Shown: positions 35,263 through 47,145, numbered from the stretch's first letter. The stretch is 64,000 bases of DNA from Lactuca virosa (GCA_928212115.1 CAKMRJ010003334.1:2711884-2775883); one strand, 5' to 3'. Notes: generated by a model not told the origin, from the letters alone. Translations and numbers: made by a program.

Positions 35263-36090
35263 GTGATTCATGTATGTATATGTGTTATGTGTCCCGGGCT
35301 TCGGTCCGATGCCAGGCAAGCCCGATGCAGTACATGTGATTATGTTATATGTTATGTGTTAAGTGTTCCGGGGTAAGCCCGATGTCGGGGCAATCCCGAT
35401 GTATGTCAGCATACATGCTATGTGACTATGTGTTCTGGGGTGAGCCCGATGTCGGGGCAAGCCCGATGTATGTTAGTTATTATGCCATGCATTATATGTT
35501 CCGGAGCAAACCCGATGTATGCTAGTTTATATGTTATGATTATACGTTCCGGGCTTCGGTCCGATGCCGGGGCAAGCCCGATGCAGATCATGTGATTATG
35601 TTATATGCTTATGATATATGTTATGTTGTGTATGTGCCGGGGTAAGCCCGATGCCGGGGCAAGCCCGATGCCGAGGTGAGCCAGATGCCCGATGCGGTCG
35701 GATGTCGGGGTGAGCCTGATGCCGGGCAGGAGTCCGATGTCGGGTAAGCCGATGTCGGGATTCGTCCCGATGCAGTTGGGAGTAGTCCTAGAGCTATGTG
35801 ATTGTTATATGTTATGTGTATGGTATGTGGTAGTTGGGGGAGCTCACTAAACTTCGTGCTTACAGTTTTCAATTTTGGTTTCAGGTGCTTAAGTTTTCAA
35901 AAGAGGAGCTCGGGAAGATTGCAGTGCACACACCATTTGTTCAGCCTGTGTTGTTTATACTCTGATATATTTGACAGATGCTATTATGTTTTTGAGATAT
36001 ACGATTTATGATTTTATATGTTGAAAGATAATTATGGTTTTATTAGTGATTTAAAAATAAATGTTTGGACCGTGTTATTGGGATGTTTCA
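35262..36090 (+). repeat. Gypsy-6 3' LTR, truncated on its left
   Basis: Matches about 31715-32523 of the 5' LTR, including the 'agcccgatg' array and the acceptor-like tttcag (ending 35884). The promoter half and both palindrome clusters are missing. Confidence 0.9.
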
Positions 36091-36640
36091 ATTTGATGGA
36101 TAGGTACCATCAAAGCGCGAGGCATGAAAGGTACGAGATCATCGCTGCGATGATCACTACCAAGATGAAGGATGGAGAGTCCATCACGGCCCACCTGCAG
36201 AAAATGCAGAGATATGTGGACCGCTTGCTGAAGTTAAATGTTAACTTCGATGAGGACCTGGCCATAGATATCATTCTACACTCTTTACCTCCTTGTTACA
36301 ACCAGTTTCGTATGACCTACCACATGAACAAGGAGGAGGTCACTCTAAGCAAGCTTCAAGGCCTGCTAAGGACTACTGAGAGTAGTATGAAAGATAAATT
36401 CGTTGCATCAACTCCTACTAACGCCCCGTCTTGGCTATTAGGCAAGGAAAGGGTAAGAAGAGGAAGGCTCCTTCTAAGAGCCACAAGGGAAAGTGCCACG
36501 ATGGTACCTCTTCAAGTGGAACCAAAGTTGGTCCTGCTGCTCCTTCTTCAAACCCAAAAGAAGCAGAGTGCTACTACTGCCACGAGAAAGGGCATTGGAA
36601 ATGAACCTGCCCAAAGTACTTGCAAGATATCAAGGATGGG
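36091..36640 (+). pseudogene. Copia-B gag, C-terminal part
   Basis: Resumes after the Gypsy-6 insertion. YEIIAAMITTKMKDGESI, LQKMQRYVDRLLKLNV and IDIILHSLPPCYNQF form the UBN2 gag core. A one-base shift near 36440 moves the rest to another frame, where a CCHC knuckle (CYYCHEKGHWK) is read at about 36570-36600, with TGA replacing the next codon. Gag packages the RNA. Confidence 0.85.
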
Positions 36641-37606
36641 AAGATAAAGCCATCATTCGCAGGTATTTATACTATTCAATCTAATAACTCATCACATGCC
36701 ATGTCTTGGGTCCTCGATACAGGATGTGGTTTTCACATTTGTTCTAATTTTCAGGGTCAAAGAAGAAGTAGGGATGTGGAGCATGGGAAGATAAACTTGA
36801 TCATGGGGAATAGGAAAGCGTCGCCTGTCGCCAAGATTGGAGTTTACTCTTTAATACTTAGTAGTGGGTTAGGTCTAGATTTGAATAATTGTTGCTATTC
36901 GTCAGAAATGACACGAAACATTATTTCTTTTCATGGTTTGTATAAACAAGGTTTTAGATTTTCGTTTGATAATGAAAAAGGTTCTATTGATGCTTTCTTT
37001 AATGGTTCTTTCAATTTTGAAGCATTGCCTTGTAATGGTATATATAAAACTGTGATGGTTGTAGACAACTTAGGAAATGATGTGTTGCATATCGATTCTT
37101 CCAATAGTTTGGACAAAGCATGCTTGTGGCATTTTCTTCTAGGACATGTCAACAAGAAGCGCATAGCCCAACTCCAAAAGGATGGAGTGTTGGAGTCATT
37201 CGACCTTAGGGACGATGACGTGTGCGAGTCTTGTTTGCTTGGAAAAATGACCAAGTCACCCTTCACTGGTACTTGTGAAAGGGGTGAGGGTTTATTGGAT
37301 CTCATACATACTGATGTATGTGGGCCCTTTAGGTCCATCACAAGGGATGCAAGCCGCTTCTATGTGACTTTCACCGACGATTACAGCAGATATGGGTATA
37401 TCTACTTAATCAAACACAAGTCAGAAACCTTTGAAAAGTTCAAAAAGTTTAACCAAGAAGTGGAGAATCAGCTGGACAGGAAAAGTAAGATGCTCCGATC
37501 CGATCGAGGTGGTGAGTACCTTAGTCTTGAATTCTACGACTACCTTAAGGAATGCATAATTGTTTCGCAATTGACGCCGCCTAGGACACCACAGTTGAAA
37601 TGTTGA
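36641..37606 (+). pseudogene. Copia-B protease, pre-integrase and integrase N-terminal part
   Basis: WVLDTGCGFHIC (36706-36740) is the aspartic protease active site in the LDTG form. LWHFLLGHVNKKRI...CESCLLGKMTKSPFTG (37124-37270) is the pre-integrase zinc motif. LDLIHTDVCGPF and FTDDYSRYGYIYLIKHKSETFEKFKKF give the first catalytic Asp of integrase. RSDRGGEYLSLEF (37497-37535) gives the second. One long frame covers about 960 nt, then a shift at 37590-37606. Confidence 0.9.
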
Positions 37607-38421
37607 ATGATGTGGCTGAGAGGCGCAATCAAACCTTGTTGGACATGATTCGTTCCATGATGAGTCGTGCTTCATTACCAATCTCATTTTGGGGGTATGC
37701 CATAGAGACTGCCGTCCATATCCTTAATCTAGTCCCTACTAAGAAGGTTGCCAAAACACCTCACGAGATGTGGACAGGGAAAGCTCCCTTGTTAGCACAT
37801 ATCAAGTTTTGGGGTTTCGAGGCTTTCGTAAGTCGAGAGACTCAGGACAAGCTCAAACCTCGTAGTGAACGGTGTATTTTCATCAGCTACCCGCAGAAGT
37901 CCTTTGGATATTTCTTTTATATACCGAGTGACAATGTTGTCTTCGTTGCGAGGAGAGGAGTTTTCCGAGAGCGAGAACTCATAAACCAAGAGGACAGTGA
38001 GAGGAAAATTGATCTTGAAGAGCTTCAAGAGTCAAGCGATGAAGGAACCTCTAACGCTGGCGTTCAACCCGAGGAGGAAACTCCTGTTGAACCGATTGAC
38101 GAGTCCTTACCTCTTAGACGTTCTAGTAGAGTTAGTGTTCCACCTATGTTATATGGTTTTCATATAACAAGTGAGGGTGATACGTTTATTAGTGATAGTA
38201 CACTAGTAAATTTGGATGAACCTAACAACTACAAGGAATCCATGGCAGGCCCGGAGTCTGCAAAGTGGAAAGAGGCTATGGACAGCGAGATTCAGTCCAT
38301 GTATGACAATCAAGTTTGGAACTTGGTTGACAATGTACCGGGTCGTAAGACGGTCGGGTGCAAATGGATCTTCAAGAAAAAGACCGACATGGATGGGAAA
38401 GTACACACTTATAAAGCGTGA
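37600..38421 (+). pseudogene. Copia-B integrase C-terminal part and start of RT
   Basis: VAERRNQTLLDMIRSMM carries the catalytic Glu region. PISFWGYAIETAVHILNLVPTKKV and the linker to KCIFISYPQ-like sequence follow. The polyprotein linker (37950-38110) is acidic. RT begins with WKEAMDSEIQSMYDNQVWNLVD and GCKWIFKKKTDMDGKVHTYKA. A TGA at 38419-38421, probably from an Arg codon, interrupts the frame. Confidence 0.9.
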
Positions 38422-39102
38422 TTGGTTGCGAAGAGCTTTACTCAAACTCCTGGAGTTGACTATGATGAGATCTTTTCACCAGTAGCGAAGATAAAGTTTA
38501 TAAGGGTTATGCTAGCCATAGCTGCGTTTCATGATTATGAAATATGGCAGATGGATGTCAAAACCGCTTTCCTAAATGGGAAGTTGGCTGAAGATGTTTA
38601 CATGAGTCAGCCAGAGGGTTTTGTCGATGCAAAACACCCTAATAGAGTGTGTAAACTTGAGAAATCCATCTATGGATTGAAACAAGTGTCTCGCAGATGG
38701 AATCTTTGTTTCGATGAGAAAGTCAAAGAGTTTGGTTTCTCGCGAAGTGAGGATGAGTCCTGTGTATATGTCAAAGCCAGTGGGAGTATAGTTAGCTTTC
38801 TCGTTTTGTATATTGATGACATGCTGCTCATAGGAAACGACATCCCAACCCTACAGGAGGTTAAGTCATGGCTTGGGAAGTGCTTCGCTATGAAGGACCT
38901 CAAAGAAGCTGCTTATATCCTAGGGATAAGGATAGTGAGAAACAGGAGTAAAAGACTAATAGGACTTAGTCAAAGTATTTACTTGGATAAAGTACTAAAG
39001 CGTTTTAGTATGGAAAATTCCAAGAAAGGGGAGTTACCAATCCAAAGCTATACCAAGTTGAGTAAGACTCAAAGCCCGAGTATCGAAGCTGAGATAGCAT
39101 AA
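38422..39102 (+). pseudogene. Copia-B reverse transcriptase
   Basis: Same frame as before the TGA. FTQTPGVDYDEIFSPVAKIKFIRVMLAIAAFHDYEIWQMDVKTAFLNG, then VYMSQPEGF, KLEKSIYGLKQ and VLYIDDMLLIGND are RVT_2 blocks, and the catalytic YIDD is intact. It ends with a TAA at 39100-39102 inside the segment joining RT to RNase H. Confidence 0.92.
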
Positions 39103-39801
39103 ATGAGTCGAGTACCTTACGCTTCCGCAGTTGGCTTAATCATGTATGGTATGACTTGTACTCGCCCTGATGTGGCCTTCGCTTTGAGCATGGTCAGTAG
39201 ATATCAAGGGAACCCTGGTAGAGCACATTAGATCGCAGTCAAGAATATTCTTATGTACCTTCGGAGGACTAAGGAATGGTTTCTTATCCTCGGTGGGAGT
39301 GATGACTTAAGGGTGCGAGGGTATAGTGACGCCAGTTTTCAGACCGACTGAGAAAACTTCCGCTCTCAGTCGGGCTGGGTCTTTAGCCTTAATGGAGGAG
39401 CAGTGACTTGGAAGAGTTCCAAGCATGAGACCGTAGCTGATTCAACGTGCGAATCAGAGTACATAGCAACAAGCGAAGCATCGAAGGAGGTAATATGGTT
39501 GAAGAACTTCATCGGAGACCTTGGAGTTGTGCCAGCCATAAAGGAGCCAATGGATATTTTCTGTGATAACGAAGGTGTGGTTGCCTTAACCAAGGAACCG
39601 AGGGATCATGGCAGATCTAGACATATCGACAGGAAATATCACTTCATTAGACATCGGGTAGAAGAAGGACTCCTCGTAGTAAAGAGGGTATCATCAGAGG
39701 ATAACCCAACAGATCCCCTTACGAAGGGACTGAGTAGGGTTAAGCATTTGCAGCATGCTAGGAACATTGGGCTGAAGGACGATATTAGTTTTAATGATTA
39801 G
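39103..39801 (+). pseudogene. Copia-B RNase H
   Basis: MSRVPYASAVGLIMYGMTCTRPDVAFAL, GYSDASFQTD, WKSSKHETVADSTCESEYIATSEASKE, DNEGVVALTKEPRDHGRSRHIDRKYHFIR and NPTDPLTKGL are the copia RNase H blocks with D, E, D and D residues. Stops occur at about 39230 (TAG) and 39349 (TGA). Pol terminates at TAG 39799-39801. Confidence 0.9.
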
Positions 39802-40639
39802 ATAGCTTTTAGAATCTTGTAATAGATAAATTGTAATTAACATTTGATGATTAAATAAAGGTGTTTTATTTATAAGTAAAATTACTGTCATATGTTAATT
39901 ATTTACTATTGTTTCACTTTGCATGTTTTGAATTCCTAAATAATAAGATTATTTAAACCGTCCACAGTCGATCATACTTTGGAAGTAGGTATGAAAGAAG
40001 ATTGTCGTGAATTGGCTTGTAGATTGTCTAAGTGTTTAGACATAGCAAAGGTTTGCTGCAACGTTCATGAGTACTCTTGAAATAAGATTTGAGTATTGGA
40101 TTAAACCCGCGCTCACTTGAATCACTTCATGGAATTAATCATGAGTGATTGTGAGACGATAATACCATATAGTCTTTAAACCTAGATATATGGTTTATTG
40201 TTTGCAAGTTGGTTTTGCATTGATAATGCGTAAACGCATCAGTAACTTGGTGTTATAAAACGCATTGTTGTGTATAATTTGATGAGTAAATAGTAAAAGC
40301 ATATAAGTCGAAGTTTATCTGTTCCTTTTATCCTACGAGGGTAAAAGCGATATCTTGGGCCCCTCGATGATTTGGTTTGACTAATGTGTCGGGCCCGGCC
40401 AGGACTAAGTTGATGTGTTCAATTAAGTTCTATGTCAGACGAATCAGAGATCGAGAAACAAACTGCTGGACAATAAGTATGACTATGTTCCATGTGATTG
40501 TCCACACGATATCTTGAGAACGGAGGATTATAGGATCCCTTATCTAAAGGACGTGTCAGAGTTCAACATCGGTTTTTGAGAGCTACGATTGCTAATCGGA
40601 TTTTCAAGTCGTACTTGCATCTATAGTTATTAGACTTAT
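39802..40639 (+). other. Copia-B 3' untranslated region
   Basis: No coding similarity. It includes a hairpin at 40121-40149 (stem ATCACT-t-CATG/CATG-AGTGAT) conserved with Copia-A, followed by 'gagacgataata' in both. Confidence 0.65.
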
Positions 40640-40652
40640 CCAAGTGGGAGAC
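40640..40652 (+). other. Copia-B polypurine tract
   Basis: CCAAGTGGGAGAC, adjoining the 3' LTR. Confidence 0.85.
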
Positions 40653-41439
40653 TATTGGATTAGATGTCTAAGCCCATAACTATATTTGGTATGTACTTGA
40701 CCCGGTTGTAGCATGGTCCTTTTGGGTTGCCTTCACCAGAGCAACTTGACTGGATGATTAATGGAGAAAGAGGTTATTATGGTTTGTTAATATATTATGT
40801 GAATAATATATTAAAAGAGAAATCATATTGGTTAATTAATATTGGTCAAGAATTAATTAAGAATTAATTTTGTGGTCAAAAGATATTAATTGAACTTAGG
40901 GGAATGGAATTGCAATTATAAGATAATTGGATTTTGGGTTGTGGATCCCTTAGAAATGGGGTGGACGATATCAAGGGGGAAGCCCACATTGAATTCGTTC
41001 AAGGCCTTATTTCTGGAAGGTTCCTTTGGACTGCTTAAGGCCTAAGCAATCTAATTAGGGTTTTGACTGAAACCCTAGCGGCTCACCTATATAAGGACCC
41101 TATGGCATCACAAATCGGATACCACTTGAACCCTAGAGATCTATAGCCGATTTTGAGCCTTCTTCCCCTCTCTCCAAGATCATCCAACTTGCTTTGGTGT
41201 TTGTGATCGATTAGAGGTATTACACTTGTGATACTAAAGCTCTCAAAGGTTGAAGATTCTTGCTACAATTGAAAGGTAATCATCTAAACTTGTTTTAGTT
41301 ATTGTTTTCGATTTTTGTATGCTAGTATTAGGGTTTACAAGCTTTGGATGATTTTCATGTACAATTAGAGAAACCTAGATCCAAATCTTTAGGGTTTGCA
41401 TGTGCACCATAGGATTGATGTAATGCTTAAAATCCATCA
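40653..41439 (+). repeat. Copia-B 3' LTR
   Basis: Starts TATTGGAT and ends ATCCATCA, 787 bp, followed by the GCAAT duplication. Confidence 0.94.
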
Positions 41440-41444
41440 GCAAT

Positions 41445-42090
41445 CTCCCTCTTCATGCCTGGCCACCAGTAGCTCAAACGCAGTTCCCGATACATCTTGG
41501 TGGCCCCCGGGTGAATAGAGAAGCGAGACTTATGAGCCTCCTCCAGAACAATCTGTCTGACCCCACCAGACATCGAAACCCAAACCCGACGATAACGGGT
41601 CAATAATCCCCGGCTATCCTGCACAAACTGGGTGTTCTCACCCCTAATCTTCTCAAGCTTCAAATTATCCTGATGCATACCCTCACCCCGAGCTTCCCTG
41701 ATTAAGCTCACAGGTGGAGAACCATCGATATCCTCATACATGTCACTGGAGTAGAAGATCCAGCTGACTTGCGGCTCAGAACGTCCGCAACCACGTTCGC
41801 TTTACCTGGGTGGTAAAGGATCTCACAGTTATAGTCCTTGACTACATCCATCCACCTACGTTGCCTCATGTTCAGGTTCGGCTGATCTATGATGTGTCTC
41901 AAACTCTTGTGGTCCGTGCATATGGTATAGCAGACCCCATAGAGGTAATGTCTCCAAATCTTGAGAGCGAATACCACCGCTCCCAAATCCAAATCATGAG
42001 TAGGGTATCTCGTCTCGTGCGACTTCAACTGCCGCGATGCGTAGGCTATCACCCGTCCGCTCTGCATGAGGACCGCTCCCAGTCATGTGA
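41445..42090 (-). pseudogene. Gypsy-2 integrase zinc finger (His half) and RNase H
   Basis: EEAHKSRFSIHPGATKMYRELRLSYWWPGMKREIA is the histidine half of the integrase zinc finger, split from its cysteine half by Copia-B. RNase H is read as CDASIT (with a stop in place of the next residue), LGAVLMQSGRVIAYASRQLKSHETRYPTHDLDLGAVVFALK and TDHKSLRHIIDQ. The usual Glu of HDLEL reads Asp (HDLDL), and the frame changes near 41708. Confidence 0.85.
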
Positions 42091-42138
42091 TGGATGCATC
42101 ACAAAACACTACAAAATCCTCAACTCCCTCCGGGAGAG

Positions 42139-43147
42139 TCAAGACTGGAGCCTCGCACAGTCGCTGTCTGAGGGTCTCGAATGCCCTCTGCTGCTCAGGG
42201 CCCCACCGAAAATCCACCCCTTCCTCGTCAGGCGAGTGAGGGGCACTGCAATCTTGGAGAAATCATGTATGAATCTCCGGTAGTACCCTGCCAATCCTAA
42301 GAAGCTCCTGATATCTGAGGGAGATTTCGGAACCTCCCACTGCATAACCGCCTCGATTTTGGCCGGATCGACCAAAATCCCCTCCTGGTTAACGAGGTGT
42401 CCAAGGAACTGAACCTCTCGCAACCAAAACTCGCACTTCGAGAACTTGGCATATAGCCCCTCTCGCCTCAAAACTCCCAATAGCTCCCGAATATGCTCCT
42501 CATTATGCTCTCGGGTCTTGGAGTACACCAAGATATCGTATATGAACATAATGACCGAGCGATCAAGCATCGGTCTGCAGACCCGATTCATCAGGTCCGT
42601 AAATACCATCGGCGCATTGGTGAGCCCAAACGGCAACACCACAAACTCGTAATGTCCATAACGAGTCCGGAACGCGGTCTTCTCCACGTCCTCCTCCCTA
42701 ACCCTGACATGATGGTACCCGAACCACAGATCTATCTTGGAGAACCAAGATGCTCCCTGCAACTGATCGAAAAGATAATCTATCCTCGGGAGTGGATAAC
42801 GGTTGTTCACCGTCAATTTGTTCAGCTCCCGGTAGTCAATGCACATCCGGTGTGAACCATCCTTCTTCCTGACGAAGAGAATCGGCGCTCCCCATGGAGA
42901 ATTGCTTGGACGAATGAACTGCTTGCCCAGCAGTTCCTGCAGTTGTGATGACAACTCCTGCATCTCTAGGTGGTGCCAACCGGTAGGACGCCTTGGCGAT
43001 ATGGGCCGCGCCTGGCACTAGGTCGATCCTAAACTCGACTTGCCTCTCCGTAGGTACTCCAGGTAACTCCTTCGGGAACACGTCAGCAAACTCCCGGACC
43101 ATTGGAACCTCTGAAATTGAAATCTGATCCCTGACCCGCGTATCCAC
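42139..43147 (-). pseudogene. Gypsy-2 reverse transcriptase
   Basis: From FPKELPGVPTERQVEFRIDLVPGA through LQELLGKQFIRPSNSPWGAPILFVRKKDGSHRMCIDYRELN and KIDLWFGYHHVRVREEDVEKTAFRTRYGHYEFVVLPFGLTNAP to FIYDILVYSKT. The catalytic box is FIYD instead of FIDD, so an essential Asp is lost. The thumb and tether (FLGHLVNQEGILVDPAKIEAV, FLGLAGYYRRFI) follow in frame. The N-terminal 300 nt are in another frame. Confidence 0.9.
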
Positions 43148-43159
43148 TACATACGCTAA

Positions 43160-43640
43160 TTAACTCGCACACCCTTGCTGAATGTACTGTCGAGCCCTGG
43201 CAGCTGAACAAAACCCGGATCCCAATATGGTGCCCTCACTGTAGACAATCAGTTCTCCCCCACTTGGGGTTCGAACTACCACTCGCTGACCCTCGCAGTC
43301 AATCATGGAACCGAAGCGACTAATCCAGTCCATACCCACGATCACACACACATCCCTCATGGGAATCAGAATCAAGTCTATCGGGAAGGATACCCCGAAG
43401 ATCTCCAACACACATCCCCGATAAACTAAAGAAGCGGAAACACCGTGTTCGTTGGCGATAAAGACTCACATCGGACAATCTAGCTCTCCTATCGGCAAAC
43501 CAAACTCCCTACTGAATAACTGAGAGACAAAAGGTCGACTCGCCCCCGAATCAAATAATACCAAAGTAGGTAAGGAGTTCACTAAGATAAGGGATAGAAA
43601 CATACCAGCAACCATGTATGGTGCTGCCCTGGCCTCCTCT
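43160..43640 (-). pseudogene. Gypsy-2 aspartic protease
   Basis: LFDSGASRP, the active site, is read at about 43538-43565 on the minus strand. LEIFGVSFPIDLILIPMRDVCVIVGMDWISRFG and QRVVVRTPSGGELIV follow. A stop near 43415 separates the halves. Confidence 0.8.
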
Positions 43641-43663
43641 ACTGTAAGCTAGAAGGCGCGTCC

Positions 43664-44830
43664 TTAAGCCCTCGGGGGCGCTGCTCTACCCTGACTCCCA
43701 TCAGTAACCCTCAGTGTAGGCGGCGCTGGAGCCTGCGCCGGCCTGGTAGCAAGTTGTGGACAGTTGGTCTTCACGTGACCAACCTGATGACAGTGGTAGC
43801 AGATCCTCATATCCTGAACCGGGGCTAGCTGACGACAATCCCTCACAAAGTGCCCCTCCTGACCGCATTTTTCGGCATGCGCTACCCGATCTGCAAACCC
43901 CAGAGTGACCCTTCCCGTACTTGCCACAAGTACGTCCGTGCTGGCCTCCCGGCCTAGAATCACCAGTCTGAGACCGCTTCGGCGCCGGCTATAACTGTGT
44001 CGGGGCCTGCCTCTGCTCTCTCAGCTGTAACTCGATCTCAAGCTCTCGCCGCCTAGCGGCCTCCTGTAACTCCAGCAAGGTATCACAACGTTGGGTAGCA
44101 ACAAACTGACGAATGTCAGTCCTGAGCATGCTCAGATAACATGTCATTTGAGCCTGCTCAGAAGCAAAATCCAGGCAGAACATCTCCCTCTCTGTGAACA
44201 TACTCTCACCATCCTGTCTCAACTCCAAGAACTCATGAGCTAACCGTTCCCGCTCAACCCGTGGAATGTAGCGAGCGCGGAACATATCCCTGAAGTGCTC
44301 CCAAGTAACCGCAGCTCTGTGGTCATCAGTGTAAGACCCAGTCATCAACCTCCACCATTCCTTTACCCCGAACCTCAGCAGGTTCAGGGCACATCTAACC
44401 TTATGGTCAGTAGGACATGAACATGTGAAGAAACACCCCTCCACATCAGAAAGCCACCTCATGGCTTTGATGGGGTCCTGATTCCCATCAAAAGTAGGGG
44501 GCTTCGTGTTATCGAAGTCCCGGTACTGAAAATCCCGACTGGCTCCTCCCCCTACCGTCGTTACAGCTGTTGTAGCTATTGCGGCAGCCGTCTCAGCAAG
44601 GGTTACATAGCGCTCATTGAAATACTCAACCATGGTGGTCTTAATAGACCCAAACATCTCCGGCAACTGTGCCCGGAACAGAGTAGCAACCTCATCATGC
44701 ATGATCTCTCGAATACTGGCGTCTAGCTCATCCGACCAACAACCTCGGGCACTGTCGGTCCCTCTTGACCACCATCTCCTGATCCTGATCCTGATCCGGA
44801 TCCAGTCACAAAGCGTCTCGTAACCACCAT
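43664..44830 (-). pseudogene. Gypsy-2 gag
   Basis: The likely start is ATG at 44828-44830 in a frame that opens with MVVTRRFVTGSGSGSGSG and is then lost to a shift. The main frame (43989-44780) carries the retrotrans_gag core: PPTFDGNQDPIKAMRWLSDVEGCFF, CALNLLRFGVKEWWRLM and FRDMFRARYIPRVERERLAHEFLEL. Two CCHC knuckles follow (CGQEGHFVRDC and CYHCHQVGHVKTNC, 43740-43880). The Gly-Ser run is encoded by a hexanucleotide repeat at 44776-44806. Confidence 0.88.
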
Positions 44831-45596
44831 ACTGAAAATACACCAGGAAAATACCAGATAATCCGCATGAATAACAGGGAACCAGCTCCCAACTAAACCC
44901 CAGGAGTTGTGACTTCCTTGATACGCGTATAGGTCCTGTGCTTTCAGTAGTACGAGCTCATACTACTTTCCACACCTACCCATATTTGTCTCAAGTATCA
45001 TCACAACGCCCTGACAATATACATAAACATGGCGAGCACTCAATCCTCACTCCTAGAGGAATGCTAAATATGTCATACTGGCCTACCGACCTCGCACAAC
45101 CCTCCCATGAAACTTCCACCAACCCTGCAGCACTCGTGTATGCTAGCCATACATAACGCTGGACCCTATAGACTTTCGAATACCTGATCCTACCCTAAGC
45201 CATTCATCAAGCAAGAACAGGAAATAAGGCCAAACCAAACATTCTCAAGCTATAAGATCTTAATTATGTACAGTCATAATACATACACTAAGCAACTACA
45301 GTAATGATGTCAATTTCATATAAAGAAAACCCTAGGCTACCAGGCATATATAATCAGGCAATTCTATCATACAATTCCTAAAGATCCCTAGCCTAGCTCT
45401 AGGATGTTGTTCTAACATATCACAAAATCAAATAATCTGTTAGATATTTTGGGGTCTATTCGCGAGCTCCGACTGATCGTACACTTGCATCCTCCTTTAT
45501 TATTTTGAAAACCATTTGAAAAATCATTATAAAATTCTTGTCCTTAGTTTGAGACTGGAGACACATGAGTGTTTCCTCCAATTCACTCAAACCAAG
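44831..45596 (-). other. Gypsy-2 leader
   Basis: Non-coding, with the PBS-adjacent hairpin at 45547-45592. Confidence 0.7.
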
Positions 45597-45608
45597 GCTC
45601 TGATACCA
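45597..45608 (-). other. Gypsy-2 primer-binding site
   Basis: Minus strand TGGTATCAGAGC, exact, 3 nt from the LTR. Confidence 0.94.
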
Positions 45609-46435
45609 ACTTGTAACATCCATAAAAATCATGCCAAATTTTAACTGTTTAAAACAATTCAAAACCAATATTTATTACAAAACTTGTTTTCAAAATAGTA
45701 TAATGTCAGAGTATCCCAGAAACAAATCATAAAACATAAGGAGGTGTGTGATCACGCCTTCGCCTTCCCGCGATCATCAGAAGTACCTGAAACAAACTCA
45801 ACAATTGTAAACCTGAAGCTTAGTAAGTTCCCCCAAAATACCAATGTTGTACAAACATATCAATAACATATAAGCAAACAACATGCATAATGAGCCTTCA
45901 GCCTGACTGGACCGCCTCGCAGGCCTTCAGCCTATCTGGACCGCTCTCCGAGCCTTCGGCACGTCTGGACCGCCTCGCAGGGCCTACAACATATCCGGAC
46001 CGCTCACCGGGCCTTCGGCCTGACTAGTATGCCCTAACCAGGTCTGTAGTCTATCCGGTCCGCCATGGGTATCTTGGCCTACAACACAAAGCAAGACCTG
46101 CCTCAACCCAATCCCCCAAACCAACAAACATGTTCACATAAATATCATACGCTAGCTAGTATGTACAGATAATCATACAGATCTACAGATCACTAACATA
46201 GCAACCATCCTATAACCAGGATACCGATCTAACCGATCACTAACATAGCAACCATCCTATGACCATGATACCGATCTAACAGATCACTAACATAGAAACC
46301 ATCCTATAACCAGGATACAAATCATAAGGGCATGCCTTGGTGCCTTAGACCATGTTGATATAGTGAGAAGAACTCACCTCACAAATGTCGAACTGTAGTG
46401 CTAAGATCAAACTCTCGAATCACAACCACGAACTC

Positions 46436-46778
46436 TGTAGGTTCCTATTTTCTCGATTGGATCGGTGCGGAAGATATTACCAAGAAGATAATTGTGTATG
46501 AGCATGATGAACAAGATATGTGAGTAAAACTGTTGTGGATAAATAGAGAGATATAAAATATTACAAGAACACTCATTGGTTGGGAGAGATAACTCTCCCT
46601 TGGTGGGAGAGATCCCACCACACTCTCTCTAAACTACAAAGTCTACATATAGAACAATTAAAAGAAAATGACCATCACATCCACTTTATATACTAGTGGA
46701 GGGAATATGCTTTTCATACAAGGGGATATTATAAGCTAATAAACACTCATCATTGTAGATCATTTTCATGCTCCAACA
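46436..46778 (-). repeat. 3' LTR of the small element
   Basis: 343 bp, nearly identical to 48051-48393. Confidence 0.93.
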
Positions 46779-47145
46779 ATCTCCCCCTAAATGCTCGGAA
46801 ATGGTGAGGGTAAAGCAGTGATAAAAGGCAGAACATCCGACAGGCAGGTCCGGTGGGTCTGGTGCTGAAGTGTCTTGGAAAAGCTGAAGCAGTCATGATC
46901 TCGGAATCTGTAAATGGAATCTCTATCATCAAAGAACAAACAGAGAAACCCCAATCTCTGAATAAAAGTATGAAATCCCAATCTTCGAATGTGATTAGTC
47001 CCCAAAAACTAATCATGTTCACAATCTCCCCCTCGACTGTAGAACCGAAGAGCACGATGTCGAATCACACAACGTCTTCAATATTCCGAACTCGAATGAT
47101 AATGCACCAAATAATATCTGAAGAATAACCTGCTTAAAATGTGAA

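Larger units (their letters stand above)
30393..36090 (+). mobile_element. Gypsy-6: internally deleted Ty3/gypsy element
   Basis: 5,698 bp between perfect ATTTG duplications (30388-30392 and 36091-36095). The 5' LTR is 30393-32523, with PBS at 32527. Remnants of gag (33472-34250) and of RT thumb/RNase H (34480-34975) follow. The 3' LTR is present only as its last 0.83 kb (35262-36090), preceded by a 57-bp tandem repeat. Protease, most of RT and integrase are missing. The overlapping LTR parts are nearly alike, which points to a recent insertion. Confidence 0.93.
27896..41439 (+). mobile_element. Copia-B: full-length Ty1/copia element with nested Gypsy-6
   Basis: LTRs are 27896-28681 and 40653-41439 (786 and 787 bp), flanked by GCAAT. 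PBS at 28683, gag from 30057, then protease, integrase, RT and RNase H to 39801, and polypurine tract at 40640. Integrase before RT defines copia. With Gypsy-6 removed it is about 7.8 kb. Pol has only a few stops and one or two shifts, so it is a fairly recent loss. Its LTR ends are TA...CA rather than TG...CA. Confidence 0.96.

Noticed and set aside
35046..35339. Open frame with a CCKSAGVAVAFTS repeat as a protein
   Set aside because: Openness follows from the 57-bp period; it lies between element remnants and has no known domain.
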